Source: Phycisphaerales bacterium (GTDB lineage: Bacteria > Planctomycetota > Phycisphaerae > Phycisphaerales > SM1A02). Taken from it: DNA of 64,000 bases. The translations under genes and the position numbers were made by a program. The DNA lies in the NCBI GenBank assembly GCA_022446905.1, contig JAKVBT010000005.1, forward strand, positions 738,451-802,450. The letters are read 5' to 3'. Each line of letters begins with the position of its first letter. Position 1 is the stretch's first letter. The notes under the pieces were generated by a model. That model did not search any database, was not told the DNA's origin, and saw only the letters and a program-made list of their open reading frames with translations. Below, piece after piece: positions 53,426-61,850 of the stretch.

Positions 53426-53978
53426 CGCTCTGAGCGCGATCTTGAACATCTGCAGCAGTCACGACGTTGTCTGCATCCTGCGCAGGCAATTCAGGTCGTC
53501 GACCCCAGCGCTGCAATGACGCCAACACTTCCGCTTCGATGCGCTTTGCCTGCGCCTTGGCACCTGGATGTGATGGATCTGGACCCATGATCACCTGACA
53601 TGTGATCACCCCATCAGCGTGTGTGGCCTTGATCCATCCCGGCCAACCATCAAGCGTGCGGATACGGAAGCTCGCAGTCTCCACATCGACTGTAGAGGAC
53701 ACCACCGCAAACCCTGCTGATGGCCGCTTGCCTGCAGAGGACACGGCACGGGGCACATCGACCCAACGCTGACCAGTAGCTGGAAGCAGGGCTAAGGGCT
53801 GGCCAGTTGGTGGTTGCACAGCCTCCTGCATGCTCGAGAGCACCGCGCTTGCCTGAACTGGGCTCAGGATCACTTTGGCTGGCGAGGCCGGTGGCCCGGT
53901 GGGCCCACTGGGTGCCGATTGGCACCCCAGCCCAAGTACGGGAATGACGCTCATGACCTGAAAAAGACGCTTTAACAC
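53412..53978 (-). CDS. Lipoprotein of unknown function
   Basis: 188 residues from a GTG with AGGTGAG 6 bases upstream. The N-terminus is a lipoprotein signal with lipobox VLGLGC (Cys about residue 19), then a Pro-rich linker. The rest (LALLPATGQRWVDVPRAVSSAG, ASFRIRTLDGWPGWIKA, VITCQVIMGPDP) has no recognised domain, though the alternating hydrophobic pattern suggests a beta fold. It is divergent from the HD phosphodiesterase gene. Confidence 0.65.
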   Translation of the reverse strand: MLKRLFQVMSVIPVLGLGCQSAPSGPTGPPASPAKVILSPVQASAVLSSMQEAVQPPTGQPLALLPATGQRWVDVPRAVSSAGKRPSAGFAVVSSTVDVETASFRIRTLDGWPGWIKATHADGVITCQVIMGPDPSHPGAKAQAKRIEAEVLASLQRWGRRPELPAQDADNVVTAADVQDRAQSATNK

Positions 53979-54107
53979 GTGGAACTCACCTCTCAATGCT
54001 CACCGAGCCGATGGAGCCTACCACGCAGGCACCGAGATGATCGCTTCAGGAGCGGTAGACTGCCTTGCAGCGGTTCATCGACAGCGCTCCTGGCCCGAGT
54101 CCGACCC

Positions 54108-56432
54108 ATGAATGCCCCCCAACGCCCACGTAGCGACCAACGTCGAGAGACGCTCCGACAGCGAATCCCTCGACCCCCAGCGACGCTTCGCCAAGCGATC
54201 AAACGCCCGGAGTTCCTGCGAACCTCGGCGATCATTCTGGTCTTTCTCATCGTGGCCAGCCTGCTGGTGGCATGGGGACGCGAGCAGACACTGGTCGTCC
54301 CTGGTCGCATCGTCAAGGACTCCCGCCTGACTCGTCAGGACTACGAACACGAGAATATTGCCGCCACCGAGTCACGCCGTAGCGAAGCTGCTGCTGCTTC
54401 ACCATTCATCTATGCACCAAATGAAGCCGTGCTGGATCGGCTGGAGTCTTCACTGATGGGCTTGCCCACCGCAGTGGCGGCCACCGATTCGCTCACCGCA
54501 GTCGCTGATGAACTCAAAGCCGACTTTGGTCTTACTGAAGTAACACTCCAAGCAGTGCGACCATTTGCAGGCCCTGGCGGCCCCACCGATGCGTGGACAA
54601 GTTGGTCCGATGCCTTGGTACACAGCGCGCTGATTCATGGGCCGATCCTCGACCCAGAAACATTCCAACTCTTCTCCACCCAAGCAGCGACCAACCGCGC
54701 TTTGGAACTCCCTGGCGGCGGACTGGAACAACCATTCCGAGGGGAAGCGCTCAATGTGACCTCCCTGGAAGATGATGCAGTCCCTCCACGACTACTTGAA
54801 ATTGTTCGCCGCGCCGGCTTTCCCGAGTCGCTGGTCAAAACGGTGGCGTACCGCGTGTCCAAAGAAGCACGGCCAACGCTCAAACTTGATCGTGACAAGA
54901 CTCAAGCCCTGCGTGAGGCCGCAGCCGATGCCGTTGAGCCGACGATGGTCAAACACACGGCAGGCACTCCGCTTTATCGTCGTGGCGATCGGCTGACCCA
55001 GCAACAACTCGACGAAGTGCTGCGTGAGTCTGCGGTCTATGCCACTGAGGCATCGTGGGCAGCGCGGTGGATCCCACGGATCGGCATGGGACTTCTTGTC
55101 GCGGCAATGTCGTGTTTCCTTGGGGCATTCACGATGATGACCTACCGCCGCATCGCGCGCAATCCGATGCGACTGATTGCGGTGTGTCTTCTGGTCATGC
55201 TCATGCTTGGGATTACCGTCTTGGTTTCGGTGGATTCTCCAAGCATCATGGTCGCTGCTGCGTTTGGTCCACTGCTGCTCTCAACTGCCGTGCTGCGCCT
55301 GGCCTATGACCGGCGACTGGCCACGGCGGTCGCGGGCATGCAAGCAGCCATTTTGGTCATTGCTCTGCAAGAGAACATCGGATGGTTTGTGTTGCTCATT
55401 GGCGTGGCAATGACCCTGATTGCCCAACTGGCTGAAGTCCGCAGTCGAATCGATTTGATTCGCGCTTCAAGTATTGCTGCCACGGCCGCCGCCATTGGCA
55501 CCGTTGTGCTGGGCATGATCGAGTACCCCGTCTTTGGCAATGCCATTGGTCAACTTCTTGCCGACGGTGCACAGGCGGGTCTGGCAACTATCGGCGTGGG
55601 CTTCCTCATCCTCGGCATCCTGCCCAGTATTGAACGGCTCTTCCACATTACGACCGGCATGACTCTGGCAGAACTGCGAGATCCACGCCGACCGCTGCTT
55701 CGCGAGTTACAGCAGCGAGCCCCAGGCACCTGGGATCACAGTCTGCAGGTAGCCAGCATTGCCGAAGCCGCTGCCGAATCGATCGGTGCTGACGGGCTTA
55801 TGTGCTATGTCGGCGGGCTGTACCACGACATTGGCAAGATGCACAAACCGCAGTACTTCATTGAGAACCAGCATGGCGGAGAGAATCCCCATGACAGCCT
55901 CAGTCCGGCAATGAGTTTGCTGGTGATCATTGGCCATGTCAAGGACGGCATTGAGCTGGCACGCGAGTATCGCGTTCCGCGCGAGATTACTCACTTCATC
56001 GAATCCCATCACGGCACGACACTGGTTGAGTACTTCTATCACGCTGCCAAACAGCGCGCCGAAGAAGGCGGCGATAAGGAGTCGCCCCAAGAAGTGGAGT
56101 TCAGGTATCCCGGGCCCAAACCATCAACGCGCGAAACAGCAGTACTCATGTTGTCAGATTGTGTTGAAAGCGCAACCCGGGCCATGAATGACCCGACACC
56201 AGCACAGATTGAAGGCTTGGTACATGACCTTGCGCAGAAACGTTTGCTCGATGGTCAGTTTGATGAGTGCCCCATGACGCTGGCTGAACTCAACAAGGTC
56301 AAGGAGTCCATCTTGACCAGAGTCTGCGCCATTCACCACGGCCGCATCGCCTATCCAGAAGAAGAAGACGAGCAGACTGAAAGGCTCGATCTTGATGACG
56401 GACCGGCGGCCCAGACGCCCGCTGCATCTTGA
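54108..56432 (+). CDS. Membrane HD-domain phosphodiesterase (PgpH/7TMR-HD type)
   Basis: 774 residues. A cytoplasmic start (with Arg-rich QRRETLRQRI) leads into a membrane segment (about residues 36-54), an extracellular 7TMR-HDED-like domain (to about 320), then about seven hydrophobic segments (about 325-505) and a C-terminal HD domain with WDHSLQVASIAEAAAE and LYHDIGKMHKPQYF around residue 571, then ITHFIESHHGT. This is the layout of PgpH, which degrades cyclic di-AMP in Listeria. The cyclic-dinucleotide substrate here is inferred. A TAGACT lies about 45 bases before the ATG. Confidence 0.88.
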   Translation: MNAPQRPRSDQRRETLRQRIPRPPATLRQAIKRPEFLRTSAIILVFLIVASLLVAWGREQTLVVPGRIVKDSRLTRQDYEHENIAATESRRSEAAAASPFIYAPNEAVLDRLESSLMGLPTAVAATDSLTAVADELKADFGLTEVTLQAVRPFAGPGGPTDAWTSWSDALVHSALIHGPILDPETFQLFSTQAATNRALELPGGGLEQPFRGEALNVTSLEDDAVPPRLLEIVRRAGFPESLVKTVAYRVSKEARPTLKLDRDKTQALREAAADAVEPTMVKHTAGTPLYRRGDRLTQQQLDEVLRESAVYATEASWAARWIPRIGMGLLVAAMSCFLGAFTMMTYRRIARNPMRLIAVCLLVMLMLGITVLVSVDSPSIMVAAAFGPLLLSTAVLRLAYDRRLATAVAGMQAAILVIALQENIGWFVLLIGVAMTLIAQLAEVRSRIDLIRASSIAATAAAIGTVVLGMIEYPVFGNAIGQLLADGAQAGLATIGVGFLILGILPSIERLFHITTGMTLAELRDPRRPLLRELQQRAPGTWDHSLQVASIAEAAAESIGADGLMCYVGGLYHDIGKMHKPQYFIENQHGGENPHDSLSPAMSLLVIIGHVKDGIELAREYRVPREITHFIESHHGTTLVEYFYHAAKQRAEEGGDKESPQEVEFRYPGPKPSTRETAVLMLSDCVESATRAMNDPTPAQIEGLVHDLAQKRLLDGQFDECPMTLAELNKVKESILTRVCAIHHGRIAYPEEEDEQTERLDLDDGPAAQTPAAS

Positions 56433-56468
56433 ACTGCAGCCAAGTGTGACCTGCAAAATCGAATAGAA

Positions 56469-56487
56469 CTCACCGACCGTCGGTGAG
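56469..56487. repeat. Inverted repeat with CACCGA-N3-TCGGTG arms (copy 1)
   Basis: CTCACCGACCGTCGGTGAG, a nearly perfect 19-base palindrome 37 bases after the HD gene. Its central 15 bases share the arms CACCGA and TCGGTG with the palindrome at 59050-59068. No U-run follows, so a protein-binding site is as likely as a terminator. The rest of the 245-base gap to mutY shows nothing else. Confidence 0.45.
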
Positions 56488-56677
56488 TCCCATCCGTGTG
56501 CAAGGGAGCAAGTTGTTGTGGGAGTGGCTCAGGTCCTGGGCGACTCCCGGTTCACAAGGTTTCCGCGGCAGAGCGCTGAATCTGTCACCACCTACTCATT
56601 TTTTTTCAAAATCACCCTTCAGAAGCCATCAGCGGCATTTCAAAGCCCCCTTGGCCCAGTGGTCCAGCCACGCTCAA

Positions 56678-57736
56678 TTACTTCATTTCGGCGGCCAAAC
56701 CAAGCACCTCTCGGGCGGCATTGCTCAAAGGAGCCGCCTCAAGATCAAGCGCAGCCATCCACCGCTGATCAGCGCCCTGTGGGCAGCGAACCCGTGGCCG
56801 GAGCACCCCTCGGTGAACGTGCAGGTGCACCCGGCGATGGGTCAGCAGACGCGTTGTTGAGGTGAGGTATTCCACATCAGCAAGCGGCAATTCGCTCGCC
56901 TCCAGCAGTGAGGTGGTTGTGAGCCTACGCCCGGTTTCAATTGCTGGCGCTTGCCAGAGGCCGGCCCAAAGTCCGCCTTTGGCCCTTCGATGCATGAGGG
57001 TCTTGCCACCCCGACGGATCACGATGGCATGATGGTGCATCGTGACCTTCTTTGTCTGGCGTTTCGCAACTGGGATCTCCCGCTGCCGACCTGCAGCCTT
57101 TGCAGCACACTGATCCTGCAGCGGGCAAATATTGCATTGCGGCGTTGCGGGCGTGCATACCAAAGCCCCAAACTCCATCAATCCTTCATTGAGCGTGGCG
57201 GGATCAAGACAAGCATCAACGAGTTGTTCGGCGCGAGCCCATGCATCTGAAACCACTTCCGGATCATCAGGCGGACGGTCGTCCTCGTAGAGCCGCGCCA
57301 GCACACGCGAGACATTGCCATCCACGATGGGTGTTCGCGCTTTACCGACAATCGACGCGATACTCCCAGCGGTGTACCTACCCACACCGGGCAGCGACAT
57401 GAGAGATGGCACCTCAAGCGGCACTTCCCCTGCAAACCGCTCCACAATGTCGATTGCTGCGCGTTGCAGCATGCGTGCTCGGCGGTAGTAGCCCAACCCC
57501 TGCCAGAGCGCCAGCACCGTTTCTTCTTCAGCCTGAGCCAGTGCTGCTGGCGTCGGGAAGCGGGTCATAAAGGGCTCAAACCGTTCAATCACGCGAGTGA
57601 CCTGCGTCTGTTGCAACATGAATTCGCTCACCAGGGAACGCCAGGGCGTGCGGTTGGATCGCCATGGCATGTCACGCTGGTGGGACACAAACCACTTCGA
57701 TACATGCTCGGCAATTTTCGCTTGGCCAATGCTCAC
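56678..57736 (-). CDS. mutY: A/G-specific adenine glycosylase
   Basis: 352 residues from a GTG. It has the helix-hairpin-helix and catalytic Asp region LPGVGRYTAGSIASIVGKARTPIVDGNVSRVLARL, the Glu in SEFMLQQTQV, and the [4Fe-4S] motif CTPATPQCNICPLQDQC. The C-terminal NUDIX-like domain (KGGLWAGLWQAPAIE) recognises 8-oxo-G. It removes adenine mispaired with 8-oxoguanine. TAGACT lies 8 bases upstream of the GTG, fitting a leaderless message. Confidence 0.95.
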   Translation of the reverse strand: MSIGQAKIAEHVSKWFVSHQRDMPWRSNRTPWRSLVSEFMLQQTQVTRVIERFEPFMTRFPTPAALAQAEEETVLALWQGLGYYRRARMLQRAAIDIVERFAGEVPLEVPSLMSLPGVGRYTAGSIASIVGKARTPIVDGNVSRVLARLYEDDRPPDDPEVVSDAWARAEQLVDACLDPATLNEGLMEFGALVCTPATPQCNICPLQDQCAAKAAGRQREIPVAKRQTKKVTMHHHAIVIRRGGKTLMHRRAKGGLWAGLWQAPAIETGRRLTTTSLLEASELPLADVEYLTSTTRLLTHRRVHLHVHRGVLRPRVRCPQGADQRWMAALDLEAAPLSNAAREVLGLAAEMK

Positions 57737-57744
57737 GGCCGCTC

Positions 57745-57750
57745 AGTCTA
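57745..57750 (-). promoter_or_regulatory. Candidate -10 of mutY
   Basis: Minus-strand TAGACT, ending 8 bases before the GTG start at 57736. No SD precedes the GTG. Confidence 0.35.
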
Positions 57751-57848
57751 GTTCTTCGCCTTGGATACTTGCCCAGCCCTAGGACAGTCCTCACAAAGGC
57801 GACGCTCCTGAGCCCCGATTCCCTGATTCGGCCTGTACTGGGACCGGG

Positions 57849-57854
57849 TAGAAT
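57849..57854 (+). promoter_or_regulatory. Candidate -10 of tRNA-Ile
   Basis: TAGAAT (5 of 6 consensus) lies 12 bases upstream of the tRNA 5' end, giving a start near 57861. The -35 region is weak (TTCGGC). Confidence 0.4.
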
Positions 57855-57866
57855 CGATCCCTTCGA

Positions 57867-57939
57867 GGGCTGATAGCTCAGCGGTCAGAGCAAGCGACTC
57901 ATAATCGCCAGGTCGCAGGTTCGAATCCTGCTCAGCCCA
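57867..57939 (+). tRNA. tRNA-Ile with CAT anticodon (lysidine type)
   Basis: 73 bases: acceptor GGGCTGA pairs with TCAGCCC, D arm TAGCTCAGCGGTCAGAGCA, anticodon loop CTCATAA with anticodon CAT, T arm GCAGGTTCGAATCCTGC, discriminator A, no encoded CCA. It lacks initiator hallmarks (the first pair is G-C). The segment GCGACTCATAATCGC followed by GGTCGC matches E. coli tRNA-Ile2, so it probably reads AUA after lysidine modification. Elongator Met is the alternative. Confidence 0.85.
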
Positions 57940-57981
57940 TCAGCGTCCGTGGCAGATTTCAAGTGCCCCAAAAAGACGGTC

Positions 57982-58025
57982 GGGGCTCGGGCGTCTCCCG
58001 GCGTTTGCCAGGCGGCCCGAGCCCC
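57982..58025. terminator. Strong inverted repeat between tRNA-Ile and convergent gene
   Basis: GGGGCTCGGGC at 57982-57992 is exactly complementary to GCCCGAGCCCC at 58015-58025, an 11-bp GC stem with a 22-base loop that holds a second small hairpin. It sits between two convergent transcripts and could end both. There is no T-run, so it is not a textbook intrinsic terminator. Confidence 0.5.
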
Positions 58026-58060
58026 CACCGCAGGTTGTGAAGTGCCTCCATCAGACCCGA

Positions 58061-59005
58061 TCAGGGACAGGCACCCCACGCGCTGAAGAGGATCATCATG
58101 TCGGCCATGTTGACAACACCGTCACCGTTGAGGTCACCCTCACAAGGTTCGCGGCCCCAACTGACGTAGAGCGCCCATGGGCCATCGCCCGATGTGCCTG
58201 CTTCCAAGTAGTGGTGACCAGCGGACACGCTGACGACATCCTCAATTAATTCTGAAGGCATCGAAAGCGAACTGCAGGATGTGTCGCCGATGTACGAAAC
58301 GCTGATATCGCTGCTGCCGCCTGACTGATGCAGATCAGTCCACAGCGTGCTCGCGGCGTTGTTGCCAAGGAAGCGATACTGCAAGCGCCCGTCCACCATC
58401 TTCCACTCGACATGAGCGAATTCCGCTTCAATCACGTCCCACAAAGGACTTGAGGATGAAGGCGATCCAGAGCTCGAACTGGAACTGGAACTGGAACTCG
58501 ATCCTGAACCAGAACCCGAACCAGAACTTGAAGCGCCTGGGCCAGGCATATCGATATGCAGTTCAGATCCGCCTGCAGACGTGTCGTTGTAGATGATGTG
58601 GTAGCCATCACCGAGCGTCAGAGTTCCGGTACTGACAGCCGCCGAACCTGAGCCCGCGGTATACACGTAGATGGCAGTTGCGCTGTGGACATCAAAGTCC
58701 CACGAGCCTTCAACCTCAACGGCAATCTGAAATGGCGCCGCGGGATTGGTTGTCATGCTGTCAATTTCAAAGGTATCACCAGCAATGGAATCATTTCTGT
58801 ACCAGTGAAACAGGTCAACACCGACGGAAGACACATAGTTCAATGCCATCGTGTCGGGAGATGCCGAGCCAAACGGGCCAGGTGCGACCTCGCCAGGTTC
58901 GAAGATTTCGGGATTGACCACGAGGTCTTCAACGGCGGTTGCAAACGCTGCCGACGAAGTCACTACCGTGCAGATAGCCATGGCGCGGACAGTGGTGGTA
59001 AACAT
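58061..59005 (-). CDS. Secreted protein with Ser/Gly linker and dockerin-like tail
   Basis: 314 residues from the ATG of MFTTTVRAMAICTVV (AGGAG 9 bases upstream). After the signal peptide comes a beta-rich N-terminal domain, a Ser/Gly low-complexity linker (about residues 160-190), a second domain, and a C-terminal EF-hand-like dockerin-type repeat CEGDLNGDGVVNMADMMILFSAWGACP. The tail resembles calcium-binding motifs widespread in planctomycete exported proteins. No cohesin gene is nearby. Function unknown. Confidence 0.78.
   Translation of the reverse strand: MFTTTVRAMAICTVVTSSAAFATAVEDLVVNPEIFEPGEVAPGPFGSASPDTMALNYVSSVGVDLFHWYRNDSIAGDTFEIDSMTTNPAAPFQIAVEVEGSWDFDVHSATAIYVYTAGSGSAAVSTGTLTLGDGYHIIYNDTSAGGSELHIDMPGPGASSSGSGSGSGSSSSSSSSSSSGSPSSSSPLWDVIEAEFAHVEWKMVDGRLQYRFLGNNAASTLWTDLHQSGGSSDISVSYIGDTSCSSLSMPSELIEDVVSVSAGHHYLEAGTSGDGPWALYVSWGREPCEGDLNGDGVVNMADMMILFSAWGACP
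58476..58499 (+). repeat. Hexanucleotide tandem repeat coding for the Ser linker
   Basis: GAACTG occurs three times in a row, followed by GAACTC; on the minus strand it encodes alternating Ser codons of the linker. Further degenerate GAACCA/GAACCC copies follow. Copy changes would be in frame, so the linker length could vary between strains. Confidence 0.6.
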
Positions 59006-59335
59006 AGGAAAGTGCTCCTGAAGTGCGGCGCCCGGCAACCGCGATCAAACGACACCGATGTTCGGTGTCACTCCCTCGCACATGAGGTCCGGGACAATTT
59101 CACCTATGGCGCTGACTCATCGCTGTGTGACGCGCGAGGGTGTATTTCTGCATGACAACCGGCCTTTAGGCCTTTAAACGGCCATTTAAGCCCCCCCAAA
59201 CCAACCAGCACATTCATGCGCTCACCAAGTGGATGCCTTGGCATATGCGTCAGCAAAGGTGATCTGGGAAGATGGCGCAGAGCCTCAAAGGGCACCAATG
59301 CAAACACAACACCAAGTACAGGACGGTGACCAACT
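59006..59335. other. 330-base gap between divergent secreted-protein genes
   Basis: No gene is seen. It holds the SD of the leftward gene, the palindrome at 59050-59068, and at 59161-59192 two direct GGCCTTTA copies followed by AAACGGCCATTTAAGCC, which together can fold as an imperfect hairpin. These lie where promoters of both genes are expected. Confidence 0.4.
59050..59068. repeat. Inverted repeat with CACCGA-N3-TCGGTG arms (copy 2)
   Basis: GACACCGATGTTCGGTGTC is a perfect palindrome apart from a 3-base centre. It lies 45 bases upstream of the start of the leftward secreted-protein gene, in its likely leader or promoter. The inner arms are identical to those of the palindrome at 56469-56487. 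Confidence 0.5.
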
Positions 59336-60742
59336 GTGATTCTCAGCCTCTTCCTACTGAGCATGTGCGTTTCGACAGCGGCCGCATCCCCGCATCGCAT
59401 TCATTCCGTGTCGGATATCTCCCAAGAGTTCACCTTCTATATGGACGGACGCTTTGCTCGTCAATATCTTCGCCAAAGCGACCGAGATGTCCGCAACTGG
59501 GGCAGTCTTGGCAATCTCGATCTCTCCAATGCCAACCTCCTGATCCTCACTGGAGGCAATCCTCGCGTGCCCTATACCAAGGCAGCAGGCGAACGCATCG
59601 TTAACTTCCTCAACGATGGCGGCGGCGTTTTGATCATGGCTGATGGCAGCGACCCAATGCCTCCGGCCACCTCGATCTTGACGAACTTTGGTGCGACATT
59701 GAAAACAACGCGTGCATCTAAACCTCTCAAAGGCCTCAATGCCATTGGCGAACATGACATCACCTATCGCCGCGGCACGACATTGCAACTCAGTCCTGAT
59801 TGGACGCCACTGATTGTTGATGCTGCTGCTCAGCCAGTGCTGGCGCAGCGATCCGTTGGCAAAGGCACACTTCTGCTAGGCAGCCGCGGTCTCTTTGGGC
59901 AAAAGCCTGATGCATCAGACCCAATCAATGCCGACTGGATTCAGCCCCTGCTGAACCAAGCTTGTGCTGCAAAAACAATCGATCCTTCCAAACCTCATCG
60001 CAGGACCTGGGCAGAGCATGCCCAGCAAAGCGGCCCGCTGATTGTGGAGTACCACGATGGCACCCAGCCGATGGCTGCTGCCATTGTGGATGTCTATGAA
60101 GATGTACGACCACACTTACGCGAGATCACCGGCGTTGAACCTGCACCTGGCATGCTCAAACGACTGCTTGTGCTCCCAACCGGTGGTGGCGGATTTTCCA
60201 GCGGAGCTCGAATTGCGATTGGCGCTTGGTGGGGAGGATTTCCAGAAAACCGCTACCCCATGGTTGAACTCATCGCGCATGAGGCCACGCATTCGTGGGT
60301 GCTTCCTCATCCCGAACCAGTGTGGAACGAACCAATCGCCACCTACCTGGGCATGTTGACTGGGCGGCGCATGCAGATGCCCGAAGCATCACAACGCATG
60401 CAGGCTCAAATTGACAAAGCCCGAGCGCTGGACCCAGATCTCACTGCCATCGACCCCATGGCTGCAGATGCGCCACGACATCTCATCTGGGGCAAGACCT
60501 ACTTCATCTTCGAGCAACTGGAAGCCAAACATGGCCCCGGTGTCATGGCCAAGTATTTCCAAACCAAACGAGCCCACGTGCCAGCAGCGCGACCGAACTA
60601 CACGATGCATGACTGTGTCGCCATTTGGAGCCGCGCTACCGGCGAAGATCTCTTTCCATGGTTCCAGTCTTATGGATTTGCAGTCGATGCTGAACAAACA
60701 GACCTGTATCCAACAAGCACTGCTGGCAACACCAACAAGTAA
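59336..60742 (+). CDS. Exported gluzincin-like protein with N-terminal amidotransferase-fold region
   Basis: 468 residues from a GTG. A signal peptide (ILSLFLLSMCVSTAAAS) precedes a region (about residues 30-190) with ILTGGNPRVPYTKAAGERIVNFLNDGGGVLIMADG, resembling GATase1/ThuA-like folds. The C-terminal half has the zinc-protease motif LIAHEATHSWVL, with a downstream Glu in EPVWNEPIATYLG that fits a gluzincin. This looks like M60-like or peptidase-like exported proteins of planctomycetes, possibly acting on glycoproteins; the substrate is unknown. Confidence 0.7.
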   Translation: MILSLFLLSMCVSTAAASPHRIHSVSDISQEFTFYMDGRFARQYLRQSDRDVRNWGSLGNLDLSNANLLILTGGNPRVPYTKAAGERIVNFLNDGGGVLIMADGSDPMPPATSILTNFGATLKTTRASKPLKGLNAIGEHDITYRRGTTLQLSPDWTPLIVDAAAQPVLAQRSVGKGTLLLGSRGLFGQKPDASDPINADWIQPLLNQACAAKTIDPSKPHRRTWAEHAQQSGPLIVEYHDGTQPMAAAIVDVYEDVRPHLREITGVEPAPGMLKRLLVLPTGGGGFSSGARIAIGAWWGGFPENRYPMVELIAHEATHSWVLPHPEPVWNEPIATYLGMLTGRRMQMPEASQRMQAQIDKARALDPDLTAIDPMAADAPRHLIWGKTYFIFEQLEAKHGPGVMAKYFQTKRAHVPAARPNYTMHDCVAIWSRATGEDLFPWFQSYGFAVDAEQTDLYPTSTAGNTNK

Positions 60743-60925
60743 CGACAAATGGCTAAAGCCATTTCGCCATTTTCATATCAGACCGCTCCTGACCCGGCCT
60801 GATCGCTCATCACTGAGACATGCTGGCCGCAGTGGCATTGATTGACTGATCGCACCTTGGAAAGTGCTATTTGGGCACTACGATGTGTATCTAAACAGAC
60901 TGAGAATCACACGAGAACATCGCCC

Positions 60926-61831
60926 ATGCTTTCCATGCTTCCACTGATACAAGCCGCCGCGATTGGCGCCACGATTCATGTGCCAGGCGATCAGTCCACC
61001 ATTGCCCAAGCGGTACAAGCTGCGGCTCCTGGCGACACCATCATGATTGCTGCAGGCACCTATCAAGAAGGCAACATTTTCCCATCCGTGTCTCCTCTGA
61101 GCATCATTGGCGAGGTCGATGCCGATGGCCTCCCAGCAGTCACCCTTGACGGGGAGAACACAACGGGCATCCTGATTGGCATCGGCGTGGTTGGCTCCGA
61201 GGATGTCACGCTGGAGAATCTCCGATTCACAGGCTCGCAGGGCAATGCGCTGTGGATCTATCACATGAGCCCCCTCGTGCAAAACTGCGTCTTCTCTGAC
61301 ATAACCACCAACAACATCAGCGGCACAGCCATCTGGGCATCTGATTCCCGCGCCCGTTTTGAATCCTGCCAATTCTTCAACATCGACGCAGGCTTAAGCG
61401 GCAGCATCGTTAATCTCAAGGGTGTCACCGGACTTAACGGCAATAATCAGGACGTCCCAAGCTTTGCCAGTTGCATCTTCGAAAACAACTCGTGTTACTC
61501 CGTAGTCAGCACCCAGTTCTGGGATGTGCTTCTAGACACATGCACACTGCGCGATAACACCGCCAACTCGGTGCTGGCAAGCCATCAAGGCATCATTACA
61601 TTGGCTAACAATCTCCTATGCAATAACACCGGCACGCCCATCAGTGGCGACTGGGTTGATGCAGGGGGCAACACCATCACTGATCAATGCCCTATTTCAT
61701 GCAGTGGCGACTATGACCTCAGCGGCGAGGTCGACGTAACTGATTTGCTGCTTGTAATTGCCGAGTTTGGCAACCCGTACAGCGTGACTGACGTACTGAT
61801 CGTGATTGCCAACTGGGGCCCTTGCCCATAA
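60926..61831 (+). CDS. Secreted right-handed beta-helix protein with dockerin-like tail
   Basis: 301 residues from the ATG of MLSMLPLIQAAAIG. Parallel beta-helix coils are suggested by repeated N-x-x-F/L patterns (TLENLRFTGSQGNALWI, PLVQNCVFSDIT, PSFASCIFENNS, VLLDTCTLRDN). It ends in a dockerin-like repeat: CSGDYDLSGEVDVTDLLLVIAEFG followed by VTDVLIVIANWGPCP. The tail is like that of the protein at 58.1 kb, with the same WGxCP ending. Polysaccharide binding or cleavage is possible but no catalytic residues are evident. Confidence 0.72.
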   Translation: MLSMLPLIQAAAIGATIHVPGDQSTIAQAVQAAAPGDTIMIAAGTYQEGNIFPSVSPLSIIGEVDADGLPAVTLDGENTTGILIGIGVVGSEDVTLENLRFTGSQGNALWIYHMSPLVQNCVFSDITTNNISGTAIWASDSRARFESCQFFNIDAGLSGSIVNLKGVTGLNGNNQDVPSFASCIFENNSCYSVVSTQFWDVLLDTCTLRDNTANSVLASHQGIITLANNLLCNNTGTPISGDWVDAGGNTITDQCPISCSGDYDLSGEVDVTDLLLVIAEFGNPYSVTDVLIVIANWGPCP

Positions 61832-61850
61832 CTGGCGTTGGATCAGCGCC

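Noticed and set aside
57867-57939. tRNA with CAT anticodon as initiator or elongator Met
   Set aside because: It lacks the initiator's mismatched first pair and its anticodon arm matches tRNA-Ile2; Met elongator remains only a second choice.
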